Origin: Desmodus rotundus | Lineage: Eukaryota > Chordata > Mammalia > Chiroptera > Phyllostomidae | DNA: 64,000 nucleotides | Assembly: GCF_022682495.2 (NCBI RefSeq) | Contig: NC_071391.1 | Location: 45,413,998 to 45,477,997, forward strand | Direction of reading: 5' to 3' | The notes under the pieces: generated by a model | The model's database searches: none | The model's input: the letters and a program-made list of their open reading frames with translations, nothing else | What the model was told of the DNA's origin: nothing | Part shown: piece by piece, positions 1 to 12,559 of the stretch | How the letters are laid out: every line of letters begins with the position of its first letter | Numbering within the stretch: position 1 is the first letter of the stretch | Translations under genes and position numbers: made by a program

Positions 1-361
1 TATTAAAGAAAGGTACATCTCGATGTTAAAGTCCAAACCATAAAACCATTATCTTTTACAAAAAAATGCATATATATCCAAGACATTGGGATAATGAGTT
101 TTTTTAAAGAAAAGACAAGAACCATTAACCCTTTTACAAAAGAAAGAAAAAATGATATAAATTTGACTACATAAAGGAAAAAGGTGATAAATTTGATTAT
201 ATTAAAATTCAGAACATTTGGTTCTGCACAAAGGCATCTGACAAAAGCCAGTGGAAGATGAAATTCAGCCCACATCACACTTGAAAAGCCAACAAAGAGG
301 GAGCCTTTTTGTACTTTGTGCCCAGCTACCCTAGGTACTAGACACAGTTTCAATCAGAAGT
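1..361 (+). mobile_element. Old L1 fragment, ORF2-like 3' portion (left part)
   Basis: Degenerate A-rich sequence resembling the L1 ORF2 region that follows the reverse transcriptase. It is split from its continuation by a Ves SINE at 373-609. No intact frame. Confidence 0.55.
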
Positions 362-372
362 CACCACAAGAG

Positions 373-609
373 CCCTGGCCTATGTGGCTCAGTTGGTTGG
401 AATATCATTCTAACTGAAGGGTTCCATGTTTGACTCCCGTCAGGGCACATACCTGGGTTGCAGGTTCGATCCCTAGTTAGGGCATGTGCTGGACACAACC
501 GATTGATGGTTCTCTCTCACATTGATGTTTCTCTCTCTCCCTCCCTCTCTCTCTAGAAGCAATGAAAAAATGCCCTCAGGTGAGGATAAAAACATTTAAA
601 AAAGAAAGG
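373..609 (+). mobile_element. Ves SINE with perfect TSD
   Basis: tRNA-derived bat SINE: CCTGGCCTATGTGGCTCAG head, GGTTCGATCCCTAGTTAGGGC-like box B, CT-rich end and A-rich tail. The flanking duplication CACCACAAGAG at 362-372 and 610-620 fixes its limits. Confidence 0.9.
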
Positions 610-1430
610 CACCACAAGAGAGTAAAAAGGCAAGCCAGAGATTTGGGAAAGATATTTGCAATAAATTTAACCAACAAAGAACTATTATCCAGAATATATA
701 AAGAACAAGTACACATCAGTAAGAAACAGGCAGACAACTTAATAGGAAAACAGGCAAAAGCCTTGAACAGTCACTTCAGAAAATATGAAAAGGTATTCGA
801 CCTCCAGCCTCTCACATACAAATGCTGAGGTTGTGCACTGTGTAACCTCACATCTATCATGTCGACATGGCAGATTTGTACATGAATCCCAACAATTTCC
901 CTAGCAGATGACAATGAAAACTGTCATTACTACTAGTGGGGTTGTAGACTGAAACAGCCTCTTTGGAAGACAATTTGCCACCATCTAGTGCAACTGATCA
1001 TATGCACACCTTTGACCCCTCAAACCTCCTCAGGCGCATGGGCGGCAAAATCCACGTATAAGAATATTCACAGTGCCATTACTCCTAACTATGAAAACCC
1101 AGAAACAACTGAAATGTCCTTCAGCAATTAAATGTATAAAATATGGTACACTCATACATTGGCATGCTATCACAGTAAAATAAACTCGTCACAACATGAA
1201 TAAATTTTGCAAACATAATACTGATTTTTTTCTTACTGTTTTGAAATCTTTTGAGGATATAATGAACTGTATAAAGCCAAAAATCTATACAATGTATTGC
1301 AGGGCTTACAATTTATATAAAAATTAAACAATGACACGAATAAAGCAAACACTGGGAGAGGGAAAATGGAAGAATCCTGTTACAAAGATCTCATGACATA
1401 TTACTTAAAAGTTAAGATACATACTATAAA
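610..1430 (+). mobile_element. Old L1 fragment, ORF2 C-terminal region and 3' end
   Basis: Continuation of the L1 to the left. A conceptual fragment (QARDLGKIFAINLTNKELL) matches the region between reverse transcriptase and C-terminus of L1 ORF2, and it then decays into 3' sequence with typical field-site phrases. Inactive. Confidence 0.75.
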
Positions 1431-2349
1431 TCCTGAAGCAACCACTAAAATGGCAGAGGCACAGCTAATAAGCCAACAAAGATAAAATAAAATCATAAAA
1501 AATATTCAATCCAAAAAAGGAAGAAAAAGTAAAATAGAGAAACTTTTTCAGTCCTGCTATTTCCAAATTCCAGAGGACTGGTGGTGTAGAGAGTCCAAAC
1601 TAAAGTCACCGCCTGCCCGAGCTCCTGAGCCACCCAGGCTGGGGAAGTAAATACCTCACCAATGGCAGCGCATGTGTGGGCACTCACACATGCACACACG
1701 CACACACACACATGCACACACACCCCTAAATCAGGTCTGCACCTTGACCACTGGGCTCTTCCACTGCCACCTTAGAGCCTTCCCTGATTTGGGGTGGCCC
1801 GAGTGCCCATGTAATCCCCAAACTGCAGGAGTCCCTTCCCATCTGCAGAGCCCCAGGTCACCCTAGTCAGTAACACCCAGCTTCTCCCAGTTAGTGTTCC
1901 TGGGATGGAACCTGGCCTGAACCCTGACTTGCTCTCTCTGAGCCTGTAGTGGCTCATCTGTAAAATGGAAGAAATAAATCCCTCAGCAGAGGTGACTACC
2001 CTATGAATACCAAAAGCCATAGAAATGAAAATGTTAGTACACTGTCACTTCCAGCCAGCCTCACTCCCTGGGATCCTCCCTAAGTACTTATGAGTTTCTC
2101 ATTGTTCCCTTCTTTGTGTCCCTGGAAATGCCCGCCCCCAATCTCCTCAGGCTCCTCCCCCTCAGCCTCCCAGATCAGTACCTTGGAGCTGAGGACTGGC
2201 CTCAGAACTTACCCTTTCAGTGGTGAAACCAAGGCCACAGCAGACTACAACCTAACAGGACACAGGGTAGAGGTGAGAAGATAGATTTACGGGGCATTTG
2301 GAGGCAAGCCTGAGATTGGAACTGAACTCTATCTTTTAGTATTGACAAA
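1431..2349. other. Intergenic, no gene recognised
   Basis: Contains a short CA/CG-rich microsatellite at about 1680-1722 and weak MIR-like phrases near 1930-1990. Nothing else could be assigned. Confidence 0.5.
1680..1722. repeat. CA-rich simple repeat
   Basis: Alternating CACACA/CACACG/CATGCA units. An open frame across it encodes only Cys/Val or Thr/His runs and is not a gene. Confidence 0.85.
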
Positions 2350-2700
2350 CCTAAGTTCACATTCCAGCTCCATTATTTAACACCTATGACACCTGAAAAA
2401 AAATAACTTCTCTAAACCTCAGTGTCCTCATCTAGGCATGGGGAAGGGTTAATAAATAGTATCCACCTTTTAGGGTTGCTGTACTAAAGAGATGCTAGAT
2501 CAAAAGCCCTGGGAACCATGTGTAGCGTGTAGTATGTACATAATAAATGGAGCCTGTCCAGTGCTGCCTCGTGTGTGGGGTGCGAAGAGGGAAAGCTATG
2601 GTATAGACGGGAGAGTCCTAGAAAATCCCAATTTGAAGCCTGGCTCTTCTTGCTAGGTGAGACTAAGCAAATCACTTGGAACCTCTGAGCCTTTATGGGT
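2350..2700 (+). mobile_element. MIR SINE fragments
   Basis: Phrases such as TTCTCTAAACCTCAGTGTCCTCATCT followed by a G-rich stretch are characteristic of the MIR core. Two pieces are separated by an unassigned stretch. Ancient, inactive. Confidence 0.6.
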
Positions 2701-4055
2701 CAGTTATTCATTCATTCATCCATTCAACCTCAAAGGACTGTTTTAAGTTACAAACGAAAATGTTTCTTAAAACCCCTTTGTGCCTTAACTTATTCCTTCA
2801 ACACAACACTTACTGAGCACATGGTCTGCAGTAGGCTCTGTGCCTGGCACTGAGACAGAGATAAGCAACACAAGGCCTCTCCACTAGCAATACCTTCAGC
2901 CTAGCAGGGAGCTAGTCAGCACATTGGCGATTATTGCATGATAAAGAAATGCTCAGGTCCTTAGTTTTAAAGGTGAGGAGAAAGACTGGAAACCAGAGTG
3001 ATGTGTGAAGTTAAGGAACAGCTTACTTTCTCCAGTAACAGAAACTTGAACTTTTTCATATGCTGAGGGGGAAGAAAGGAGAAGTAGAAGATATCTTGAG
3101 GACAGAAGAGACATATCTCTCACTAAGAACTGAAGAAAGAAAGATGAGCACAATAGCCAGTTTGCAGGGACAGGAGGATGTTGAAGAAGCTCGTCTAACT
3201 TTTACAGTGGAGGAGCTATGCCTCTCGGCAGAGAGCACATGTTGTCTGGCATCTTCATTTCATCTGTCCCACTCCTTTGCTACTCAGAACATTAAGCCTT
3301 ATAGGGTGATCAGCTGTCGGTCTTTCGCCACTACTAGTTGCTAAGTTCTTTTATCTTGGAGCCTTCAGAGCAATAGAACTTCCCTGCCTCTGAACTCCAT
3401 TTGCTCCTGGTTCTCACTCTATCTGTCTTCCCTTGTTTTCTCAGTCTCCTTCACTGGCATCTGATATTCCATCTGCCCCTTCAGATTCTATCTCATGCTC
3501 TCTGTAAAATTTTAATTCCTATCTCCGGCCTTAATCCTTCATCTCAGCACTACACCCTTATTTCCAATTGCTGATCTGGCATACCTTCATTTGTGAGTCC
3601 TCACAAATCCAAGTGTGTTCATTAATTGTACTTCCTAGTACCCCAATCCAGTTCTTCCTTTCTCAGGTTTTAGCAGCTTCAATGTAGTTATTACAGCTTT
3701 TTTTTTTTTAATCTTGAAATTAATTCCTGTCTCCACTTCCAACTGATTCTTAAATCTGATTGGATTGACTCTACAAACATCTTATCTCTCTTAAGACTTC
3801 ATCAGCCAGTTAACTGATCTCCTCATCTTTCAGTCTCTTTTCATCTCTTCTGCTCTTCCTTGAGCTGGTTGTTATTCTACATTTCCTTTATTGATTGTTT
3901 TGGGGCCCAGTGTCAACAGAGCTCCTTTAGGAAATTCCTAAGTAATCCTAAAATACAGAAGAGAAAAGCAAATTACAGTTAACTGAATAGAGACTGGCCA
4001 ACCTTATCCAAGATAAAGGGTTCATGGGCAGCCCATTCCAGCTTTTCTGCCCCTT
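2701..4055. other. Intergenic, mostly unassigned
   Basis: Starts with an ATTCATTCATTC-type old repeat phrase and a 'ACTGAGCAC...GCCTGGCACTGAG' phrase typical of old mammalian interspersed repeats (to about 2930). From 2940 to 4055 I recognise nothing. The 94-residue frame at 3060-3344 has no recognisable motif. Confidence 0.45.
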
Positions 4056-4300
4056 AAGGATGACTACCAATATCAAGAGGGGAAATCCAAGGTGGTGATG
4101 GAGTAGGTGGAAGCTACACTAACCTCCTCCCAGGGTCAAACTGGAATTACAACTAAATTATACAAAAATTATCCTGAATAACAAACTGAAGACTAGCTGC
4201 AGAGAAACCTAATAACCAAGGGCTTACAGAAGGATGACTACCAAAAAATTAATTAATTAATAAAATAAATAAAAATTAAAAATTTTAAAAAGGATGACTA
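4056..4300 (+). mobile_element. HAL1-like 5' fragment and A/T-rich tail between repeated target sites
   Basis: The motif AAGGATGACTA occurs at 4056, 4230 and 4290, and again at 6486. Between the first two lies a short piece resembling the HAL1 5' end (CCAAGGTGGTGATGGAGTAGG). Between the second and third is only an A/T-rich, tail-like block. Confidence 0.6.
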
Positions 4301-4588
4301 GGACTTCTGGCCAAGATGGAGGCATAGGTAGACACGCTTTGCCTCCTTGCACAACCATAAGAAGAATCACAACTAATGTCAAAACAAAATACAACCAGAA
4401 CGTCAATAAAATCAACCTGTACAGAAGTCCCAAAACCAAGGATTTCAAGAAGAGATATTCATCCAGATAGGTAGAAAAGGTGGAGACATGGAGCTGGAGC
4501 AGAGAGGACATGGTGTGGCAGTGGCAGCAGTGGTGGCCAGCAGAAACAGGAGGTCCCACATTCACCTGTGGTAGATAAAACCCAGGAG

Positions 4589-4788
4589 GGACCTGGCTGG
4601 TGTGGCTCAGTGGATTGAGCACCAGCCTGTGAACCAAAGGATCACTGGTTCAATTCCCAGTCAGGGCACATGCCTGGGTTGCAGGCCAGGTCCCCAATGG
4701 GGAGCATGTGAGAAGCAACCACACACTGATGTTTCTCTCCCTCTCTTTCTCCCTTCCTTCCCCTCCCCCTCTAAAAACAAACAATGGG
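4589..4788 (+). mobile_element. Ves SINE inside HAL1 copy A
   Basis: ACCTGGCTGGTGTGGCTCAG head, box B GGTTCAATTCCCAGTCAGGGC, CT-rich end and A-rich tail. Flanking duplication not resolved by eye. Confidence 0.85.
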
Positions 4789-5272
4789 AAGGACACCTGG
4801 GGAGCAAGCCATCCCAGCATCCCAGCCCCAGGCCAGACCAAAGGTTCCAGCACTGGAAAAATAAAGCCTTGTAACTCCTGGCTGTAAAAACCAGTGGGGG
4901 TTGGGGCGGCAGAATAAACTACCAGTCTCTCAGGAGAGTCCATTTAAAGGACCCGCACAGTCCTATAATTACATAAACCCAGCCATGCTAGGATTCAGCA
5001 CCAGGGGAAGCTAGGAGGGTGTCAGTCACATATAGGAAGTAGGGGAGTTACTGGAAACTGGGCGAAAGCCAAGCACGCAGCATTGTTCCATCTCAGTCCC
5101 CTCCCACACACACAGAGCTACAACATGGTGAAGTGGTTTGCCCCACCCTGGCAAATACCTAAGGGTCTGTCCCTTACAACGTAACAGGTGCACCAAGGCA
5201 GAGTCAAAGTAGCTCTACCCTATACACAGAGACAAACATAGGGAGGCTACCAAATTGAGGAAACAAAGAAAT

Positions 5273-6087
5273 ATGGCCCAAATGAAAGAACATATCAAAA
5301 CTCCAGAAAAAGAACCAAGCAAAACAGAGATAGTTAACCTGTCAGATGCAGAGTTCAAAAAACTGATGATAAGGATGTTTAGAGATCTCACTGAGTATGG
5401 CAAATGCATAAGGGAAGAAATGAAGGCTACGCTAAGTGAAATAAAGAAAAATCCACAGGGAACCAACAGTGAAGGGAAGGAAGGCAGGGTTCAAATCAAT
5501 GATTTGGAACATAAGGAAGAAATAAACAGTCAATCAGTACAGAATTAAGAAACAAGAATTCAAAAAATGAGGAGAGAATAAGAAGATTCTATGACATCCT
5601 CAAACATGCCAACATCCAAATCAGAGGGATGTCAGCAGAAGAGGAAGAGCAAGAAATTGAATACTTATTTGAAAAAACAATGAAAAAAAGCACCCCTAGT
5701 CTGGTGAAGGAAATAAGACATTCAAGTCCAGGTAGCACAGAGAGCCCAAACAAGTTGGACCCAAAGAGGGCACCACCAACACACATCATAATTAAAATGC
5801 CAATGGTTAAAATTAAAGAGAGAATCTTAAAAGCAGCAAGAGAAAAGGAGACAGTTACCTACAAAGGAGTTCCCATAAGACTATAAGCTGATTTCTCAAG
5901 AGAAACTTTGCACGCAAGATGTATTCAAAGTGATGAAAAGCAAGGACCTATACCCAAGACTACTCTACCCAGCAAAACTATCACTTAGAATGGAGGGCAT
6001 ATAAAGTGCTTCCCAGACAAGGTAAAGCTAAAGGAGTTTATCATCACCAAGCCCTTATTATATGAAATGTTAAAGGGACCTACTTAA
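5273..6087 (+). pseudogene. L1 ORF1-like pseudogene of HAL1 copy A
   Basis: Encodes an ORF1p-like chaperone: N-terminal coiled-coil/linker part beginning [14 protein letters not shown] and a C-terminal domain with [18 protein letters not shown]. Stops near 5546 and 5884 and frame changes break it, and the segment after VPIRL is degraded. L1 ORF1p binds RNA as a trimer; this copy cannot encode a full product. Confidence 0.75.
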
Positions 6088-6498
6088 GTAAAAGATCAAA
6101 ACTATTAACAGTAAAATGGCAACAAACTCATAACTACCTACAACTAGATCTAAAAAAACAAAAACAAACTAAACTAGAACAGGAACAGGATCACAGAAAT
6201 GGAGATCACATGGAGGGTTATCAGGAGGGAGGGGAAAGGGGGAGAATGGGGGAAAAGGTGCAGGGAATAAGAAGCATAACTGATAGGTAGAGACAGGGGG
6301 TGTTAAGAACAGTATAGGAAATAGACAAGTTAAAGAACTTATATGCACGACCCATGGACAAGAACTAAGGTGGTGGGGGGGCAGCGGATTGCTGGAACGA
6401 AGGGGGATATCAGATAGACAGGGCAAAGGGGAAAAAGATTGGGATAATTGTAATAGCATAATCAATAAAATCTATTTTTTTAAAAAAGGATGACTACC

Positions 6499-7119
6499 CT
6501 CCAGTATTTGGGAAAGAGGAAATGGATCTCTAAACATCGTCTTTGCCACTGCTCCTCCAGGTGGCATTTCCCTCCTGGCCACTTTATTCTGTCATGGACC
6601 ACATCTCACACCACTTGTTCTCCACTTCTCAATTCTATTCTCCTCTATTAAAGTCTTCAACAGGCTTCCATTATAAGCACTTTTACCCCCTCCCCACAAG
6701 GATTGACTGACCCTTGTCCAATTACAACAGTCCACTTTCCAAAGTCTGTTTTTCTAAGGTAATGCTCCAGAGATTTCCAGGAACACATTCTAGGGTAGGT
6801 TTGGCATCCCAAATCCACTTCCTTTTGAGGTGTCCCTGTGAATTTCCAGGTGCCATTTTATTCTTCTGAATATTCAGAGGGTGGCTATAGTAACACCCAT
6901 ATAAATATTGATTTTCAGAGACAGTACATCTAAACCTATGCGAAGTAAGAACATGTCCTAGTTGCTCCACAATCCACAAGGCTTCACTAATCTTCAATGT
7001 AGTTAGCAATAGTAGTTAAGTGATCAACTGCCTGGTTAACCTGAAAGGTTTTCTGGGACACCAGACATTCAGTGCTAACACCAAGAAAGCCTTGGGCAAA
7101 TCAGAACAAGTTCATCATC
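6499..7119. other. Intergenic, nothing recognised
   Basis: Unique-looking, AT-moderate sequence between HAL1 copy A and a MIR. No conserved protein frame or RNA gene seen. Confidence 0.5.
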
Positions 7120-7271
7120 CTAAAGTTGTTAACAGCATGCACTCTGGAGTCAGAATGGCTGGCTTCAAATCTAGCTCTGCCATTTATTAGCTGTTATGAC
7201 CCTGGACTTCAGGATGACTTACTTTACCTCTCTGTGCCTCACTTTCTCATTGGTAAAATTAAGATTTTAAG
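7120..7271 (+). mobile_element. MIR SINE
   Basis: Shows the MIR core: ACTCTGGAGTCAGAATGGCT, CTGCCATTTATTAGCTG and CTCTGTGCCTCACTTTCTCA. A Ves has inserted at its end. Confidence 0.8.
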
Positions 7272-7287
7272 AAGTTAGTACATTTAG

Positions 7288-7533
7288 CCCTGACTGGTGT
7301 GGCTCAGTGATTGGAGCATCATTAATTCCCAGAGCACCAGGAATTAAACCTGTGACCATAAACCGAAAGGTCACATTCCTGTGTTGTACATCCAATCCCC
7401 AGTTGGGGAACGCACAAGAGACAACCGATTGATGTTTCTCTCTCACATCAACATTTCTCTCCCTCTGTCTTCCTTCCTCCTTGCCCCTCTCTCTAAAGTC
7501 AATAAGCATGTTCTTCGAAGAGGATTTAAAAAA
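7288..7533 (+). mobile_element. Ves SINE
   Basis: GCCCTGACTGGTGTGGCTCAG head and CT-rich end. Flanked by AAGTTAGTACATTTAG (7272-7287) and AAGTTAATACACTTAG (7534-7549), a 16-base duplication with two mismatches, which suggests moderate age. Confidence 0.85.
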
Positions 7534-7549
7534 AAGTTAATACACTTAG

Positions 7550-8330
7550 AACACTGTCTGACATGTGGAAATATCCGATAGGTTTTAGCTACTTTAATCA
7601 GTGTTAGTTCTTATCATCACACTCACCACTACCAAATCCTGCTCCCTAAGAATTTGGATAAGGTTAGGCTTATTACAGAATCACATATCTTTTAATATCT
7701 GCTCTTAATTATATAAAAACCTGGCCAAAGCTTTGAAATTACTGCTTTCAGAGCCCAACTAGAAGTTTATCCTCCTCACATCTTCCTATTCTCCACTTGC
7801 CCACTAAAAAACCAACAAGCAATGCTCAAGCATGTCCTGTATGCCTATGTTAACTATGCGCTTGAAACACCAATGAACACACCAGAAGTATGCTATTATA
7901 CCTGCTGTCCTGGAACTCACATTCTGAAAGGAAAGCAAGGTCATCATCTGTGACACTGAGGACAAAGCCAGGCAGGAGTCCCCACAGACAGTCTATAGAG
8001 GCTGAGGAAGGGACAAGTCTCTGTGGCCTGTTGTTTGTGAAAGACGAGAGGGATTCCCCTGTAACTTTCCTTTGTCCTCCCCATGGTGCACTATAGGTCC
8101 TTAAGCAATTTAGAGGCAGAAGTCCTTCTTCTTCAGGGAACCTCAGTCTTTTTTCTCTTAAGAACTTCAACTGATTGGATGAGGCCACCCACATTATGGA
8201 AAATAATCTGATTTATTCAGTCTATTGATTTAAGTGTTAATTTTATATAAAAATACTTTCATAGCATTATTTAGACTAGTATTTGAACAAATAGCCTAGC
8301 CAGTTGACACATGAAATAACCATCACAGAT
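7550..8330. other. Intergenic, nothing recognised
   Basis: No repeat or gene could be assigned with confidence. The antisense 114-residue frame over 7850-8194 has no recognisable motif. Confidence 0.45.
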
Positions 8331-9644
8331 ATTAAGGCTCAGAGCAAGCCTAGCCAGGTGTGGAAGGAGTGCCCTAGCACAAAGCCAATCTGCAAAGACT
8401 GAGAAAGCTCCTAAAACTCAATAAAATCTGTAAAAACATTAATGATGAATAAACAGAAACTATCTCTGGGGAAGCTCAGTCATCAGACTTCCTAGACAAA
8501 GACATTAAAACGACTGTCTTAAATATGCTTAAGTAACAAAAGGAAAACATGAAAACATAAGTAGAGAAAATCAGGAAAACAACATATTGACAAAATCAGA
8601 TCAACATAGAAATAGAATTATTAAGAGGAACCAAATTCTAGAACAGGAAGAAACAATAACTGAAATGAAAAAATCACAAAAGGGCTCAACAGCAGATTTA
8701 GCAGGAAGAATCAGTGAACTTGAAGATAGCACAACTAAAATTAGTGAGTCTGAGGAGTGGAAAAAGAATGAAAAAAAGTGAACAGAGACTAAGATACTTG
8801 TGGGACACAAGCAACAGACCAACGGATGCAGTATGGGAGCCCCAGAAGTAAAAGAGGAAGGGACAAAAAAGATTACCAGAAGAAATAATGGCTGGAAACT
8901 CCCAAATTTAATGAAAGATGTGAATCGACCAATCTAATCAGTTCAACAAAATACCAGTAGGATACACTCAGAGACCCATACCAAGACACATTATAACCAA
9001 ACTGTCAAAAGCCATTAAGATGGTTGTCATCAAAAATACAATAAAGTAACAAGTATTGGCAAAGATATGTAATAACTGGAACATCCATGTACTGCTGGTG
9101 GAAATTTAAAATGGCGCAACTGCTGTAGAAAATAGCTTGGCATTCCTCAAAAGTTAAACAGAGATTACCATATATTCCAGTAGTTTTTCTCAGTATATAA
9201 CCAACAGAATTAAAATCAGGAATTCAAACATATTTCTGCATCAATGTTCAGAGCATTATTCACAATAGCCAAAAAGTAGAAATAACCCAAATGTCCATTA
9301 ACAGATAAATGGATGAGCAAAATGTGGTATATACATATAATCAAATGTTATCCAGCCTTTAAAAGGAAATCTTACATGCTACATGGATAAACCTTGAATG
9401 CTAAGTGAAATAAGTCAAACTGAAAAGAACACATATTATATGACTCTATATATATGAGGTAGCCAGAACAGATTGAGAGACAGAAAACAAAATAGAGACT
9501 ATGAGGGACTAAGAAGGGAATGGGAGTTATCTTTTATATAGTTTCTGTTTAGAATTGACAAAAAAGTTCTAGAAATAGGTGATGGTTATAATTGTATAGG
9601 TATTTAATGCCATGAAACTGTTTGCTTTAAAATGGGTAAAATGG
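8331..9644 (+). mobile_element. Old L1/HAL1-type element with internal deletion
   Basis: An ORF1-like stretch (about 8520-9000, with phrases such as AACTCCCAAATTTAATGAAAGATG) runs directly into the ORF2 C-terminal region (CTGCTGGTGGAAATTTAAAATGG) and an old L1 3'UTR. The middle of ORF2 is missing. Heavily decayed. Confidence 0.7.
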
Positions 9645-12275
9645 GAACTTCTGGGCAATATGGTGGCATAGGTGTAATCACAGTACTCACCTCCTCATCA
9701 AAATTATAACTAAACTACAGAACCATCTTTCAGAACCACCTGAAATCTAGCTGAATGGAAGTCCTACAAGTATGGAATTCAAGAAGCCACATCAAGACTG
9801 GTAGAAGGGTGGAGACATGGAATGGGCTGGTCCTACACCTGTGTGGTAAATAAAAATTGGAAGAGCTCGGCAGCAGAGGTCTCCCGAGTGAGGGGTCCCA
9901 GCTCTGCACCAGGATCCCCACCCCAGGGTTCCAATGCCAGAAAGAGAAGGTCACATAAATTGTAGCTGTAAAACCAAGAAGGGATTGAGGCCCAGGGAGA
10001 CAGAAGGCTTCTGGACTCCCAGGTAGTTCCTTTTATAGGGCCTGCTCACAGACTTACTTGAACTTACTCCCTCTGAGCTCAACCGCTAGAACAGCAGCTT
10101 GAAAGGCACCAAAGACAAACAGAGAGAAAATGAATCATCCAGCATAAGGGCCAGAGCTAGGGGTGGAGCAACTTTCTCTGACAGAAGTGCTGGCAGAGTC
10201 CATTGCTTTTTTTGATGAGCCCTCCCTGCAGAGCTGGCAGGCGAGTGCCATATCTGAGACTCCAACCTGGCTCACAGTGTGCCCCACCCTGATTCCCTCA
10301 GGTCCCACTGCACCCAACTTTCAGGCCCACCACAGCTGTTTACAGTGGCTTTTTCCATATTAATGCCCTGTTTTGGCTCATACTTCAGATTTTCCTAAAA
10401 TCTCAAACAAGCAGCATCTGGCCTCAGTGTGCCCCTCGCTAAGTGGCCCCAGGCCTGGCACTAGCAGCAGCCAGCCTTGATTCACAGCATGTCCTTCCCT
10501 GGGTACCTCCAAGCCCAATACAAGTAGCAGCCATAGGCAGGTCTCTTTGTAGCTCATGCCAGGTGGCCCCATGCAGAACACTGGTGGCAGCTGACCATGG
10601 CTGGCACCTCCTGGAGTCCCCAGAAGCCAGAACACAGAATGGACAGCTACAGACCACTTCCAAGCATCACCACCCAAACACCTCCACAATACTAGAGCCC
10701 TGCTGAGTTCTGCTCTGTGTAGTGGGCCCCTGCACAGCTGATCCTCCACAATGGTTGGAGGACCGTGGTCGCAGCCAGTCCTTGCAGCTGATCAGCCTGG
10801 GAGTAAATCATTTCCACTGGCATTCAAGTGACAATCAAGGCTCAACTACAAGAGAGTGTACACAGTCCACACAAGGAACACACCTCTAGTGGCCAGTTTG
10901 GGTGATTAGGGAGACTATGCCACTGGACCCTACAGAATACCTAATACATTTGGCCACTTTGCCAAGCTTGGAGACATAGCATATCTACCTAAAACACAGA
11001 AACAAACATTTGGATGCTGCCAAAATGTGGAGGCAAATAAACAGGTCCCAAATGAAAGAACAGAACAAAAGTACAGAAAAAGAACTAAACAAAATGAACA
11101 CAAGCAAGCTACTAGATGCAGAGTTCAAAATACTGGTTATAAGGATGTTCAATGAACTCAGGGGAAGAGTATTTGAACTTAGAACCTCAACAGCATAAAT
11201 AAGGACATAGAAACAATTAAAAAGAAGTAGTCAGAAATAAAGGGTATACTAACTGAAATGAATAATAATTTACAGGGAATCAACAACAGTATACTCGATG
11301 AAGCCGAGAATCCAATCAGTGATTTGGAATATAAGGAAGCAAAAAACACCCAATCTGAACAGAAAAAAAAGAATTTAAAAAAAAAATGAAGATAATGTAA
11401 GGAGCATTTGGGACTTTAAGCATACCAACACTTGCATCTTGGGGGGTGTCAATAGGAAAAATGAGAGAGCAAGAAACTGAAGGCCTATTTGAGAAAATAG
11501 TGACAGAAAACTTCACTATTTAACTTGGTAAAGGAAATAGATACACAAGTCCTGGAAACACAGAGTCACAAATATGATGAACCCAAAGAGGTTCACACCA
11601 AGACCAAGTGCATAATTAAAGACAAAGAGAGAATCTTAAAAGCAGCAAGAGAAAAGCAGTTAGTTACCTACAAGGGAGTTACCATAAGACTGTCAGCTGA
11701 CTTTTCAACAGAAACTTTGTAGGCCAGAAGAGATTGGCAAGAAATATTTAAAGTGATGAAAAGCAAGGACCTACAACCAATATTCCTCTACCCAACAAAG
11801 CTATCATTTAGAATCAAAGGACAGATAAAGAGATTCTCAGACAAGAAAAAGTTAAAGGAGTTCATCAAAACCAAACCAGTATTAAAGATAACAAATATGA
11901 ACAATAAAACGGCAATAAACATGTATCTATCAACAACTGAATCTAAAAAACAAAATAAACAAACAAGCAGAACAGAAACAGACTAAAAGATACAGAAAAC
12001 ATTTTGATGGTTGCCAAATGAGAGGGGTTTGGGGGATAGGTGAAAAAGGTAATGGGATGAAGTTGTTATGGAAGAGTCATGGAGATGTGAAGTACAGCAC
12101 AGGGAATATAGTCAGTAATATTCTAATAACTATTTATGGTGTCAGATGGGTGCGAAATTTATCAGGATGATCACTTAGTAAGTTATGTAATGTCTAATCA
12201 CTGGGGTATACAACAAATATAATAACTAATATAATAATGTATGTCAATTGTAATTAAATAATAAAAATGATTTAA
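9645..12275 (+). mobile_element. HAL1-type element, copy B (older subfamily)
   Basis: 5' end GGAACTTCTGGGCAATATGG, ORF1-like region from about 11050 to 11900 including [19 protein letters not shown], then a 3' end with GATCACTTAGTAAGTTATG like older L1 3'UTRs. Still no ORF2. More diverged than copies A and C-F. The boundaries are approximate. Confidence 0.75.
11016..11910 (+). pseudogene. L1 ORF1-like pseudogene of HAL1 copy B
   Basis: Fragments read as ORF1p N-terminal (QMKEQNKSTEKELNK) and C-terminal (KAAREKQLVTYKGVTIRLSA) parts, split by several stops and frame changes. Non-functional. Confidence 0.65.
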
Positions 12276-12559
12276 AAAAGGAAAAAAAGAAACAGTCCCA
12301 GAACAAGGTGATATGAAAGAATAATGTGACAGATTGCATAGCAATCCGGAAACATGTTACTATCCCAACAATACAACCAAACAAACTCTAGATGTTATTC
12401 TAAAAAAATAAAATTTAAAAAAAACGTAAGTATTAAAATCAGAAATCTATACAGTGTCTAAGTAATTTGTCTTAAAATATCCTCCTTGAACTCTCAACGA
12501 ACAGAAAAATGTTTTCAAATTTGACCTTTGTATTAAAATAAATGACAAAATTAGTCTCA
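12276..12559. other. Region just downstream of RRM1
   Basis: AT-rich, about 280 bases between the HAL1 tail and the RRM1 poly(A) region. Nothing recognised. Confidence 0.4.

Larger units (their letters stand above)
4301..6485 (+). mobile_element. HAL1-type ORF1-only L1 derivative, copy A
   Basis: Begins GGACTTCTGGCCAAGATGGAGG, the shared 5' end of the family, then an ORF1 region (5273-6087), then a purine-rich 3' end closing with ATAGCATAATCAATAAAAT. No ORF2. Flanked by AAGGATGACTA at 4290 and 6486. A Ves SINE has inserted at about 4589. Confidence 0.85.

Noticed and set aside
3060..3344. 94-residue frame in intergenic DNA
   Set aside because: No motif, no splice partners and no neighbouring gene structure; it may belong to an unrecognised old repeat.
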